Assembly (NCBI RefSeq): GCF_036962685.1 | Contig: NZ_JBALOP010000044.1 | Coordinates: forward strand, 49,441-113,440 | Direction of reading: 5' to 3' | Source of the DNA: Ferdinandcohnia sp036962685 | Lineage (GTDB): Bacteria; Bacillota; Bacilli; Bacillales; Bacillaceae_L | DNA: 64,000 nucleotides | Part shown: positions 8,153 through 17,315 of the stretch, piece by piece | Layout: the number at the start of each line of letters is the position of its first letter | Position numbering within the stretch: position 1 is the stretch's first letter | The notes under the pieces: generated by a model | The model's database searches: none | What the model saw: only the letters and a program-made list of their open reading frames with translations | Told to the model about the DNA's origin: nothing | Program-made: the position numbers and the translations under genes

Positions 8153-10553
8153 CTGATCCCTCCTTTGCTAAACGTAGCTTGATTAATGAATAAACACCAA
8201 GGCCGGCAATACTTAAAACCAGAATCTCTAGCATCGTATCAATCCCACGGAAATCAACAAGAATTGAATTGACGATGTTTTTTGCACCTGCAAGTTCATA
8301 CGCATTTTCATAGTAGCCTGAAATCGAATCAAACAGTCGATTTCCATTTACCGATAACGCTACTATTGTCACTACCGCCCCCGCCCCAATGGAGATAATC
8401 GCATTTGTTAGCTTAAATGGGATTCGAGTTACTTCCTTGCGCAGCTGTGGTAAGTGATAAAAACATAATAGGAAAAGTGCTGTTGTCACAGTTTCTACAA
8501 CTAGTTGAGTCAGCGCTAAGTCAGGAGCTCGGAATAGTACAAAGAAGAACGCAACCAAAAATCCAAGTGCCCCTACCGCAACGATGGACGAAATTCTCGT
8601 TTTTGAAAATAATACAGAAACAGCCGAAACCACCGCCGCAATCATAATGGCAATTTCAAAAAGTGTAACCGGGTTATCATTTGAAGAATCAACGGAAACC
8701 CCATCAAATAACCAGATGGATCCACCGACAGTTAGAATCATGAAGCCAAAAATATAAACAAGATAATCTCGAATAAAACCTGTCATGTAAAAGTTTGTAA
8801 TGGAAGCAGAAATCTGCTCCATTTTATCTAAAACAAGATTGTATAGATTGTTTATCGTTATTGACTGTGGGTAGGTATTATAAACTCGGTACCATTTTCT
8901 TAAATTGAGATAAAGAATCGTCCCAAGAAGAACTACTCCGATTGTCATCCATAGTTCTGGACTCAAAAAACCATGCCAGGCTTCGATTTTAAGTTCCAAC
9001 ACTTCTGCCTCTGTGAGAACTGGCAATACGGATATGAGCGCCGGCTTTAATAAATAGGTTGCAAGGAGATTCGGGAAAAAGAAACCGATAATCACAAGCG
9101 AACCTAAAATAATCGGTGAAATCAGCATACCTAGAGGTGCTTCATGGACAACTCGATCATTATCAAGCTTATATTTCCCTCTAAACGTTTTAAATACAAG
9201 AATCATACAATAGATGAACGTAAATACACTTGCAACCCATGCAACAGCAGGAACGAGAACCCCTATCGTCCCCATGTGAAAGAAGTCCATTCTCGCAGCA
9301 TTATTAACTGCTGCAAAAAACATTTCCTTACTTAAAAAGCCATTAAATGGAGGCAGTCCTGCCATTGAAAAGCCGCCTATTACTGTAAGCGTAAAGGAAA
9401 TAGGCATAAGATGGATGAGTCCGCCGAGTCTTCGAATATCACGTGTCCCCGTTTCATGGTCAATGATCCCCACTACCATAAAGAGACTTCCCTTAAAGGT
9501 TGAATGGTTAACTAAATGAAAAATGGCTGCAAAGATGGCCGTTCCATAAATCACAGTCTCGTCTCCCAATCCGAAATACATGGCAGCAGAGCCAAGACCT
9601 AAAAGACTCATTATTAACCCTAATTGACTAATTGTTGAATAGGCCAATAGTGCTTTTAAATCGGTCTGGCGCACGGCATTGACTGACCCGTAAAGCAATG
9701 TAATTAATCCGACACCAGTGACAAGCCAAAACCAGACATTAGAACCCCCAAAAATAGGCGTTAAGCGTGCAACCAAATAAATGCCGGCCTTTACCATAGT
9801 GGCTGAGTGCAAATATGCACTTATAGGTGTTGGAGCTTCCATCGCATCGGGTAGCCAAATGCTAAACGGAAACTGTGCGGATTTTGTAAAAGCACCGAGT
9901 AAAATTAAGACCATTGCTGGTATGAATAAGGCACTTGAGTTAATCGCATCAACATTCAGCAGCATTTCACGAATGCTGTAGGTTCCTGAACTACTTGAAA
10001 TCATAATTAGACCAGCAAGCATCGCTAAACCGCCAAAAATCGTAATCAACATTGATTTTTGTGCACCATAGCGTGATTTTTCCCGCTCATACCAATAAGC
10101 AATTAATAAAAAAGATGACACACTTGTCGTTTCCCAAAATACATATAAAACAAATACATTATCGGAGAACACTAAACCGAGCATCGCTCCCATAAACATC
10201 AGTAAATATACGTAAAAGTTATGGAGTTCTTCACGTTCCTTTGATAAATAAAAAATGGAATATAAGATGACGAGTGCACCTATACCTGTTATTAACAAAC
10301 CAAAAATTAAACCTAAACCATCGATATACGTTGTGAAATTGATATCATAGGAAGGCATCCAAGGAATGCTAGTGATGATGGTATTCCCGTTTGCAATAGT
10401 GGGAATAAATGTTATAAGATAAGAAAATATCAGAAGTGGCACGAAGAAAACGAACCAGCCTGTATGAATGCGCGGGGTAAACTTTTTATATAATATAGGA
10501 ACAAACACGGCAAAAATAAATGGCAGCATGATTAAAAAATGGAACCAATACAA
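8136..10553 (-). CDS. mrpA: Na+/H+ antiporter subunit MrpA
   Basis: 805 residues, first gene of the operon. The N-terminal two thirds are ND5/NuoL-like (DNVFVLYVFWETTSVSSFLL; GAFTKSAQFPFSIWLPDAM; APTPISAYLHSATMVKAG). The last third carries the extra MrpA-specific helices with FRAPDLALTQLVVETVTTALF and an end domain with FRGIDTMLEILVLSIAGLG. Together with MrpB-G it makes a Na+(Li+)/H+ antiporter used for alkali and salt tolerance. AAGGAGG precedes the ATG by about 6 bases. The promoter probably lies in 10560-10680. Confidence 0.97.
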   Translation of the reverse strand: MYWFHFLIMLPFIFAVFVPILYKKFTPRIHTGWFVFFVPLLIFSYLITFIPTIANGNTIITSIPWMPSYDINFTTYIDGLGLIFGLLITGIGALVILYSIFYLSKEREELHNFYVYLLMFMGAMLGLVFSDNVFVLYVFWETTSVSSFLLIAYWYEREKSRYGAQKSMLITIFGGLAMLAGLIMISSSSGTYSIREMLLNVDAINSSALFIPAMVLILLGAFTKSAQFPFSIWLPDAMEAPTPISAYLHSATMVKAGIYLVARLTPIFGGSNVWFWLVTGVGLITLLYGSVNAVRQTDLKALLAYSTISQLGLIMSLLGLGSAAMYFGLGDETVIYGTAIFAAIFHLVNHSTFKGSLFMVVGIIDHETGTRDIRRLGGLIHLMPISFTLTVIGGFSMAGLPPFNGFLSKEMFFAAVNNAARMDFFHMGTIGVLVPAVAWVASVFTFIYCMILVFKTFRGKYKLDNDRVVHEAPLGMLISPIILGSLVIIGFFFPNLLATYLLKPALISVLPVLTEAEVLELKIEAWHGFLSPELWMTIGVVLLGTILYLNLRKWYRVYNTYPQSITINNLYNLVLDKMEQISASITNFYMTGFIRDYLVYIFGFMILTVGGSIWLFDGVSVDSSNDNPVTLFEIAIMIAAVVSAVSVLFSKTRISSIVAVGALGFLVAFFFVLFRAPDLALTQLVVETVTTALFLLCFYHLPQLRKEVTRIPFKLTNAIISIGAGAVVTIVALSVNGNRLFDSISGYYENAYELAGAKNIVNSILVDFRGIDTMLEILVLSIAGLGVYSLIKLRLAKEGSDEGAE

Positions 10554-10987
10554 TGGAATCCCCTCCTTAAAAACGGATATTTTTTACAAATCTGCTTAAT
10601 GGATTGACTCATTTTGTAGCATGCGATATAGTCATACATAGTTTATAAATATAAGAACAATTTTTTTTACTTTTAACTTATTTCAGCAGGAGTTTTAACC
10701 CTTCAGAAATAGGTTATGCCTCAGGCGGATGCCTCGATTTTTCAAAGGAATATTTTCGAGCAGGTAAGATTAAAGACTAAAAGCGCCATTTCCTGTGGCA
10801 ACNNNNNNNNNNNNNNNNNNNNNNNNNNNNNNNNNNNNNNNCGCCAAGGGTATTTAATTAGGTGGTGTGTTAAATGTAAGCCCGGCTAATAAAGGGACTT
10901 TCTATAAGGATTCCTTATTTTCTAGGTATTTATGAAACGGAAATTGGCTAGGCCAATGATTTCACATCAACTCTGAGGTGAGTAATA
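10554..10987. other. Intergenic region with assembly gap and decayed repeat
   Basis: This is the divergent region between mrpA and the Usp-like gene. It contains a 39-base run of N starting at 10803. To its left, about 10681-10790, is a sequence resembling the segment beside the second gap at 48851-49004 (shared GCCTC...GGCGGATGCC.CGATTTTTCAAAGG). No riboswitch consensus that I could match is present; I compared it by eye with c-di-AMP (ydaO), M-box and T-box consensus. Promoters for both flanking genes must lie here, but none is clear. Confidence 0.6.
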
Positions 10988-11677
10988 ATGAAAATGATAA
11001 AAGAACGTATGGACGAGAGTATTCTTGTCTGTGTCTATTATGGGCCAAATGGTGAACGTCTGATCCAACGTGGTTGCAAGATTGCAAAAATGCTAGATTG
11101 CCCACTTTATATCCTAACCGTTGATCCAAAGCCTTTCGATGATCTTGACCCTGAAAAGGTAAATTACATTACTAGATGGAAAGAACTAGCTGAGCAACAT
11201 AGTGCGGATGCGTTTATTATTAAAGACAATGAAAAAAGACCAATTTCAAAAGTAATTGCAGATGTTGCGAGAGAAAAAAACATTACCCAAATTATACTCG
11301 GTCAAACCGCCCAAAGTCGTTGGGAGCAAATCGCAAAAGGCTCGATTATAAACTCACTATTAAAAGAAATTCCCTTTGTCGACCTTCATATTATTTCAGT
11401 TGCACGTTATCTCAAAAATACTGAAGGACAATTTGAAAAAGGTGTTCGTGCATATCTAGTAAAAGAGGATAATGAATATCGTCTTATTTTTAAACATACA
11501 AGAGATGTTATCTACGAAGGAATCTTTTTTAAAGAATTCGGCACAGACTTTAATAACGGTATTTTTAAATTTATGAAAGACCAGAAGACTTTACAGGTCC
11601 AAGTAAATGATGATATCGTAACTGATTTTACAAATGTAGATATGCATACAAATATAGATGATGATAACTTTTTATAA
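10988..11677 (+). CDS. KdpD-like universal stress (Usp) domain protein
   Basis: 229 residues, cytoplasmic. Residues 8-140 match the Usp domain found inside KdpD sensor kinases: ILVCVYYGPNGERLIQRGCKIA, then ADVAREKNITQIILGQTAQSRW and the Ser/Asn turn before SLLKEIPFVDLHIISV. There is no histidine kinase part, so it is a stand-alone sensor-like domain. The remaining 90 residues are an uncharacterised acidic tail ending in DDDNFL. In KdpD this domain senses K+ or c-di-AMP-related signals; such a role here is only a guess, though it sits beside the Mrp Na+/H+ antiporter. GAGGTGAG lies upstream of the ATG. Confidence 0.7.
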   Translation: MKMIKERMDESILVCVYYGPNGERLIQRGCKIAKMLDCPLYILTVDPKPFDDLDPEKVNYITRWKELAEQHSADAFIIKDNEKRPISKVIADVAREKNITQIILGQTAQSRWEQIAKGSIINSLLKEIPFVDLHIISVARYLKNTEGQFEKGVRAYLVKEDNEYRLIFKHTRDVIYEGIFFKEFGTDFNNGIFKFMKDQKTLQVQVNDDIVTDFTNVDMHTNIDDDNFL

Positions 11678-11679
11678 TA

Positions 11680-11706
11680 CCTCCACCTCCATGGTGGGGG
11701 TTTTTT
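11680..11706 (+). terminator. Intrinsic terminator of the Usp-like gene
   Basis: CCTCCACC and GGTGGGGG form a short GC-rich stem around TCCAT, followed at once by TTTTTT, just after the stop codon. Confidence 0.85.
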
Positions 11707-11767
11707 AGGTCAAAACAATGTGGGTCACAAAGACGTTGCGCTCTTAGTCTTTGATCCGCGAATAAAT

Positions 11768-12331
11768 TTATAAATTCACATCTACTTTCACTAAATTCTG
11801 CTCTTCCTTGTTAATTCCGATATATTTGAATGTCTCTGATGGGGAATGATGGTTATAGATGTCCATTAAGATGGATATCGCAATTCCTTTTAGATAGGCG
11901 TGATAACCAAATGTTTTCCGAAGCGTATGCATGCCGACTTTACCAGGAATCCCAACCTCTTTTGCAGCATGATTGATGATCCGATAGGCCTGTTGTCTGG
12001 AGATTGGCTGGTTATCCTTTTTTGATTTAAATAAAAAGTCACTGCCTTTATATTCTAGAGTTTCTAAATACTCACTCAGTTCATTCTTTATCATATTGTT
12101 TAAATAATAAGCTTTTACTTCCTCGCTTGTTGCATCCTTTACATATAGGAATTCTTTCATTCCCGATTCATCCCACACGTCCTCAACACGTAATGAGAGT
12201 AAATCACTTACCTTTATCCCAGTATTTATCCCAAATACAAAAAGCAATAGATCTCTTTGGGACTGCTTTTTTAATACAGCTTTGATGTCATTTATTTTGT
12301 TGACGTCCCGAATTGGATCGACAAACTCCAT
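11768..12331 (-). CDS. Tyrosine recombinase/integrase, YoeC-like, catalytic-domain only
   Basis: 187 residues covering only the catalytic domain of the phage-integrase/Xer family; the N-terminal core-binding domain is absent, as in Bacillus YoeC. The catalytic box is visible as MHTLRKTFGYHAY (H135, R138), then NHHS (H161) and Y170 in SETFKYIGI. The first catalytic arginine, normally in NTGLRxSEL, is lysine here (K40 in NTGIKVSDLL), so activity may be altered. No attachment repeats or cargo genes surround it. It is probably a chromosomal relict or regulator-type integrase. Confidence 0.8.
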   Translation of the reverse strand: MEFVDPIRDVNKINDIKAVLKKQSQRDLLLFVFGINTGIKVSDLLSLRVEDVWDESGMKEFLYVKDATSEEVKAYYLNNMIKNELSEYLETLEYKGSDFLFKSKKDNQPISRQQAYRIINHAAKEVGIPGKVGMHTLRKTFGYHAYLKGIAISILMDIYNHHSPSETFKYIGINKEEQNLVKVDVNL

Positions 12332-12576
12332 CCGTTTATCCTCCTACTAATGTTACATAACTTAAAAATAACACAGATTAAGTAACCATGACAACAGTTT
12401 TGCTTACAAATTCATTGAAGAAAGTTTTCCCTGTTTCTTTACAAATATGATTAAAGCCTGAAATCCCCCCTCAACTTTTATCTCAATAAAGGATTATTTT
12501 ACTTAATGGAGGGTAAATTATAAAAAATCTTTTTAACATTTATCACCATTATCACTATGGAAAGGGGTTTTATGGT

Positions 12577-14790
12577 ATGGGTAAGTTTGGATGGATTATC
12601 ATCGGCTTGCTACTTGTACTCGCCATCGGGGCTGGTGTGATTATTTCACAAAACATCGGTGAAGAAGAACAGACCAAGCAAGGCGTTGAAAACCAAGAAA
12701 AAGAAAATCAGGTAGACAATGATAAGCATTTCTCAGTACAGCACAAGGACTATCCTGGGAAAATAGCTCCTAAATTTTCAGCGGATGAGTTAACTGCAGC
12801 ACCGGCAGGAGATTGGATCACGAACGGTGGTAATATTTTTAATGGAAGATACTCTCCGTTAGATAAAATCACTAAATCAAATGTAAAAGGATTAAAAGCT
12901 GAATGGGTCACAAGTCTTGGCTCTGGCTATGAGTTCAAATATTCAGGTGAAGCAACGCCGATTGTTTATGATGGGGTTATGTTCACGATTACAGGAGCTA
13001 ACGATGTTCAAGCCATTGATGCCAAAACGGGTGAATTAATTTGGGAATACCGTCCTGAATTAGCAGCAAACTTAGATACCGTATGCTGCGGCTGGACAAG
13101 TCGCGGTGTAGCGTTAGGTGACGGAAAAGTATTTATAGGTGCTTTAGATGCAAGATTAATTGCCTTAGATCAAAAAACAGGCGAGTTTATTTGGGAAGCT
13201 ACAGTGGAAGATTGGAACAAAGGTTATACCATCACGAGCGCACCTCTTTATTATAATGGGATGGTATATACGGGGATTGCCGGAGGTGAATACGGTATCC
13301 GTGGGTTTGTTGCCGCATATGATGCAGACAAGGGCAAAGAGATTTGGAGAACCCACACCATTCCAGGTCCTGATGAAGTTGGACATGACACTTGGCCAAA
13401 GGACACCGATGCTTGGAAAAGAGGTGGTGCAGCTGTATGGCAAACACCAGCCATCGATCCTGAATTAGGTCTTATCTATTTCTCTACTGGTAACCCGTCT
13501 GCAGACCTTGATGGAAGCACTCGTGAAGGGGATAACTTATTTTCCGATTCCGTTCTAGCATTAGATGCAAAAACGGGCGAATACAAATGGCACTTCCAAG
13601 AAGTACACCACGATATTTGGGATATGGATGCTCCTAACCCAGTCGTTTTATTTGATGTTGAAATGGATGGGGCGATGCGAAAAGGAATTGCACAAGCTGG
13701 AAAAACGGGCTGGGTCTACATATTGGACAGAACAAACGGGAAGCCGCTAATTGGTATTGAAGAAAAACCCGTTCCTCAGGACGAAAGACAAAAGACAGCC
13801 GCAACCCAACCTTTCCCTGTGGGTGATGCATTCGTACCACAAGAAGTAACAGAAGAAGATATCAAAAAGGATTTTCCTGATGACTGGAAAGGCACAATTG
13901 GTAAAATCTTCACCCCATTCTGGGACGAATTTGTTACATTAAAACCTGGCCCACAAGGTGGAGCAAACTGGCCACCTTCCGCCTATAACCCAAATACTGA
14001 GCTTTTTTACTTATTAGCAAATGATACGTATTTCTCATTCTCACATCATGAAGGTGATGAGGCCAATAATTACAAAGAAGGCGAAGTATGGCTCGGAAGT
14101 GTATGGCAGCCAGTAAAAACGGCACCTGGTCGTGGTGTTGTTACAGCAATGGATATTAAAACGAATAAAATTGTTTGGCAGAAACATTGGGATACAATCG
14201 CTTATAGTGGGTTATTAACCACAAAAGGAGATCTCTTGTTCGCAGGTCATAATGATGGCCGAGTAATCGCCTTTGATGCAACGAATGGGGACGAATTATG
14301 GGAGTTTAAAATGGATGCGGGGGCAAATGCACCTCCAATCACATATGAAATTGATGGGAAACAATATATCTCTATTTTCGCTGCGGGTAACTCACTTGCT
14401 GGAACTACCCATGGTGACAAGATTTACACATTCAGTCTAGAAGGTGCCTATACATCGCTAGAAGATATACCTGAAGATAAAATTAATAAATCACCAACAG
14501 CAAACGAACCTTCTGCTACCGATAAGAAGCAAGATGCAGAAGAAGGAAATAAATCAACTGCACATGAGGGCGCGGATGTTTATAAAAACAACTGCTTAGC
14601 ATGTCACGGTGACAATGGTGAAGGTGGTCACAATGGGCCAAAATTAATGAATAGCGACTTTGTTAAAGACACTGATAAATTAATCGAACAGATCAAAAAT
14701 GGTAGTGCCGGAATGCCTCCATTTAAGGACCAACTTGATGATAATCAAATTAATGCATTAGTTGAGTATTTACAGGGGCTTGGGAAATAA
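12577..14790 (+). CDS. PQQ-dependent alcohol dehydrogenase with fused cytochrome c (quinohaemoprotein)
   Basis: 737 residues. An N-terminal membrane helix (residues 5-25) anchors an extracytoplasmic eight-bladed PQQ propeller. Signatures are the vicinal disulfide C170-C171 in DTVCCGW, GGEYGIRG (metal Glu), STGNPS (metal Asn), and HHDIWDMDAP with catalytic D349 followed by D351. Asp at +2 is the residue pattern associated with lanthanide-dependent enzymes; Ca-type enzymes have Ala or Ser. Residues about 650-737 are a cytochrome c domain (C673LACH677, axial M713). It oxidises an alcohol or aldehyde and feeds electrons to the respiratory chain. No PQQ synthesis genes are in the window. GGAAAGGGG precedes the ATG. 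Confidence 0.9.
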   Translation: MGKFGWIIIGLLLVLAIGAGVIISQNIGEEEQTKQGVENQEKENQVDNDKHFSVQHKDYPGKIAPKFSADELTAAPAGDWITNGGNIFNGRYSPLDKITKSNVKGLKAEWVTSLGSGYEFKYSGEATPIVYDGVMFTITGANDVQAIDAKTGELIWEYRPELAANLDTVCCGWTSRGVALGDGKVFIGALDARLIALDQKTGEFIWEATVEDWNKGYTITSAPLYYNGMVYTGIAGGEYGIRGFVAAYDADKGKEIWRTHTIPGPDEVGHDTWPKDTDAWKRGGAAVWQTPAIDPELGLIYFSTGNPSADLDGSTREGDNLFSDSVLALDAKTGEYKWHFQEVHHDIWDMDAPNPVVLFDVEMDGAMRKGIAQAGKTGWVYILDRTNGKPLIGIEEKPVPQDERQKTAATQPFPVGDAFVPQEVTEEDIKKDFPDDWKGTIGKIFTPFWDEFVTLKPGPQGGANWPPSAYNPNTELFYLLANDTYFSFSHHEGDEANNYKEGEVWLGSVWQPVKTAPGRGVVTAMDIKTNKIVWQKHWDTIAYSGLLTTKGDLLFAGHNDGRVIAFDATNGDELWEFKMDAGANAPPITYEIDGKQYISIFAAGNSLAGTTHGDKIYTFSLEGAYTSLEDIPEDKINKSPTANEPSATDKKQDAEEGNKSTAHEGADVYKNNCLACHGDNGEGGHNGPKLMNSDFVKDTDKLIEQIKNGSAGMPPFKDQLDDNQINALVEYLQGLGK

Positions 14791-14795
14791 TATCT

Positions 14796-14826
14796 AAGGG
14801 AATCGTCATTTGGACGATTCCCCTTT
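14796..14826 (+). terminator. Terminator of the PQQ dehydrogenase gene
   Basis: AAGGGAATCGTC and GGACGATTCCCCTT form a 12-bp stem with an ATTT loop, running into TTTTCTTTT right after the stop codon. Confidence 0.88.
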
Positions 14827-15003
14827 TCTTTTCCAAATAAATTAACTTCCCCTGCACATATTTTTAGAAGATGTACCAATTAGTTCCAATCCAACTACCA
14901 AGGTTGTAATGAATCAAATTATTGTAGAATCTGAGTATTTTTTCGGGGTTGCACAGACGACTTTGTATCAGAGATAATTATTAATCGGCCGTTCAATAAA
15001 TAC

Positions 15004-15046
15004 CAAAAAGGAAGGTTATCTTCTGAAATTAGAAGAAACCTTCCCA
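15004..15046 (-). terminator. katE terminator
   Basis: On the minus strand GGAAGGTTTCTTCT pairs with AGAAGATAACCTTCC and is followed by TTTTTTGG. It lies just downstream of the catalase stop codon. Confidence 0.8.
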
Positions 15047-15070
15047 ATAACATCTCGATACAAGAAACTA

Positions 15071-17122
15071 CTAAACTAGTTCTCTCTGCCAAAACCGATG
15101 CCTTTTTACAGCATTGATAAAGTCCTTCGTGAACTGCCCCTTACTGTTTGCCACAACGACACCCGGAGCGTTTTCAATGCGATTCACTTCTAGCCATTTC
15201 TCCCCTTCTCCCATTGCGCCAATTGGCTTATAATGTGTGAAGGCTTCGTGAATAAAGTGCGCCGCATCTTTATTAAACGTCTTACTCTTTCTACTTCCTC
15301 TTACCATAAGTACCGCATCAAATAGTACCGATTCAGTTGTTAAAAAGGTATGGTCAACCTTAAGCTCGGTACCATCAGACCCTTTAACAACACCTAATTT
15401 TTCACTAATGATTTCAGGTTGTAAACCATTCGCTTTCAATTCATCGAGTACATTTTTTACATCTGGACCATTAAAACCATCCGTAAGAATAACGGCAACT
15501 TTTCTAGTCATCTGGCTGAATTTTGTATTGAGTTGACTAAGGGCAGGAGAGGACTTTTTTACATTCGATCCTCCACCTTTTGGTGGATTCACACCTAGAT
15601 AATCAGCTATTTCAGTTGCCAATCCAAGGTTAACATTCGCAAACATATCTACCACCTGCTGCTGAACAGATTTACTCTGAACTTTGCCCAACTCAAATTG
15701 AAAAGCATGGAGAATATGTTCTTTTTCAGGCTTACTCATGCTATTCCAAAAAAGAGTCGCTTGTGAAAAGTGGTCCTTAAAGCTCTCACTTCTCGCTTGA
15801 ATTTTTCGTCCTTCAACCTTTTCTTGGTAATGAGCAAATCCGCCTTCTTCCACGCTTGCAGGTGAAGGTGTATTTCCCGCCAATGAATTTTTGTGATAGC
15901 TCACTTTGCCCACATTAATCGTTTGCCGGTGATAGCCATCACGCTGATTATTATGAAATGGACACACCGGGCGGTTAATCGGAATCTCATGGAAGTTAGG
16001 TCCACCAAGTCGGATTAACTGGGTATCGGTATAAGAGAATAATCGTCCCTGCAGCAACGGATCATTTGTAAAGTCAATACCTGGCACCACATTTCCCGGA
16101 TGAAAGGCAACCTGCTCAATTTCCGCAAATGCATTATCCACATTTCGGTTTAACGTCATCTTTCCAATGATGTGTACTGGAACATCTTCCTCTGGCCAAA
16201 TTTTAGTGGCATCTAAAATATCAAATTCAAATTTAAACTCATCTTCTTCACCAATAATTTGCACACCTAATTCAAACTCAGGGAAATTCCCTTTCTCGAT
16301 GTTCTCCCATAGGTCTCGGCGGTGGAAGTCAGGGTCCTCTCCAGAAATCTTTTGCGCTTCATCCCACACAAGAGAATGTGCGCCAAGTTTGGATCTCCAA
16401 TGGAACTTAACAAAATGTGATTTGCCTTCCCCATTTACGAAACGGAAAGTGTGAACTCCGAATCCATCCATCATCCTGAAGCTTCTTGGAATTGCCCGAT
16501 CTGACATCAGCCACATGATCATATGGGCGGTTTCTTGGTTATTCGCGACAAAATCCCAAAATGTATCGTGGGCAGAGGATGCTTGTGGAATCTCGTTGTT
16601 GGGCTCCGGTTTGATTGCATGCACCATATCTGGGAATTTAATCGCATCCTGGATAAAAAAGATCGGTATATTATTACCGACTAAATCATAATTACCTTCT
16701 TCCGTGTAAAATTTGGTTGCAAAGCCCCGCACATCTCGAACCGTATCAGCTGAACCTCGTGAGCCTACGACTGTAGAGAATCGAACAAATACCGGTGTTT
16801 TTACAGTCGGATCCTGCAGAAACTTTGCTCTCGTGTACTGCTTCATACTCGTGTTGTACACCTGAAATTCACCAAAAGCCGCAAAGCCACGAGCATGAAC
16901 AACCCGTTCAGGAATTCGTTCATGATCAAAATGCGTCATTTTTTCACGAAAATGAAAGTCCTCCATAATGGTGGGGCCACGAACTCCTGCTTTTAAAGAA
17001 AATTCATCATTCGATACCTTTAATCCTTGATTTGTTGTAAGTTTTTTGCCTTTATCATCCACACGGAATTGGTCTAACTGCTTATCCTTGCTGTTTCTGT
17101 TCATCTCACGCTCATCACTCAA
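15071..17122 (-). CDS. katE: Large-subunit catalase KatE (HPII type)
   Basis: 683 residues, a clade 2 haem catalase that converts H2O2 to water and oxygen in the cytoplasm. Core motifs are FDHERIPERVVHARG (catalytic His), GNNIPIFFIQD (distal Asn region) and GRLFSYTDTQLIRLG (proximal haem-binding Tyr). After the core, from about residue 535, comes the DJ-1/GATase-like C-terminal domain typical of large catalases (KVAVILTDGFNGPDV... AVLMVRGSRKS). Length matches Bacillus KatE, which belongs to the SigB general stress regulon; no clear SigB promoter was recognised here. Confidence 0.96.
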   Translation of the reverse strand: MSDEREMNRNSKDKQLDQFRVDDKGKKLTTNQGLKVSNDEFSLKAGVRGPTIMEDFHFREKMTHFDHERIPERVVHARGFAAFGEFQVYNTSMKQYTRAKFLQDPTVKTPVFVRFSTVVGSRGSADTVRDVRGFATKFYTEEGNYDLVGNNIPIFFIQDAIKFPDMVHAIKPEPNNEIPQASSAHDTFWDFVANNQETAHMIMWLMSDRAIPRSFRMMDGFGVHTFRFVNGEGKSHFVKFHWRSKLGAHSLVWDEAQKISGEDPDFHRRDLWENIEKGNFPEFELGVQIIGEEDEFKFEFDILDATKIWPEEDVPVHIIGKMTLNRNVDNAFAEIEQVAFHPGNVVPGIDFTNDPLLQGRLFSYTDTQLIRLGGPNFHEIPINRPVCPFHNNQRDGYHRQTINVGKVSYHKNSLAGNTPSPASVEEGGFAHYQEKVEGRKIQARSESFKDHFSQATLFWNSMSKPEKEHILHAFQFELGKVQSKSVQQQVVDMFANVNLGLATEIADYLGVNPPKGGGSNVKKSSPALSQLNTKFSQMTRKVAVILTDGFNGPDVKNVLDELKANGLQPEIISEKLGVVKGSDGTELKVDHTFLTTESVLFDAVLMVRGSRKSKTFNKDAAHFIHEAFTHYKPIGAMGEGEKWLEVNRIENAPGVVVANSKGQFTKDFINAVKRHRFWQRELV

Positions 17123-17240
17123 TTTGAAACGCCTCCTCTCTCGTTACATACTATGAAAAGCCGTATTCGGTTATTCTTTATTAAAGTTTCTGTAAAAGGA
17201 TTTGGCATGGCTTCAATTTCTGAATAAACTCCTATAAAAT

Positions 17241-17271
17241 ATGGGCAGAGTTTTTGGCTCTGCCCATTTTA
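17241..17271 (-). terminator. Hairpin between cupin gene and katE
   Basis: GGGCAGAG and CTCTGCCC form an 8-bp GC-rich stem around TTTTTGG, with ATTTT on either side. It is placed to end the cupin transcript before katE on the minus strand. Confidence 0.65.
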
Positions 17272-17315
17272 GCTGGATAAAGTGACATATGTTTTTTCGC
17301 ACATTGAAATTATGC

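Noticed and set aside
10681..10987. c-di-AMP (ydaO-type) riboswitch before the Usp-like gene
   Set aside because: Conserved blocks of the ydaO class could not be matched, and part of the region is a repeat copy also found at 48851-49004; the N run prevents a full check.
13165..13840. Several short ORFs on both strands inside the PQQ dehydrogenase gene
   Set aside because: Shadows of a well conserved coding frame; none has a ribosome site.
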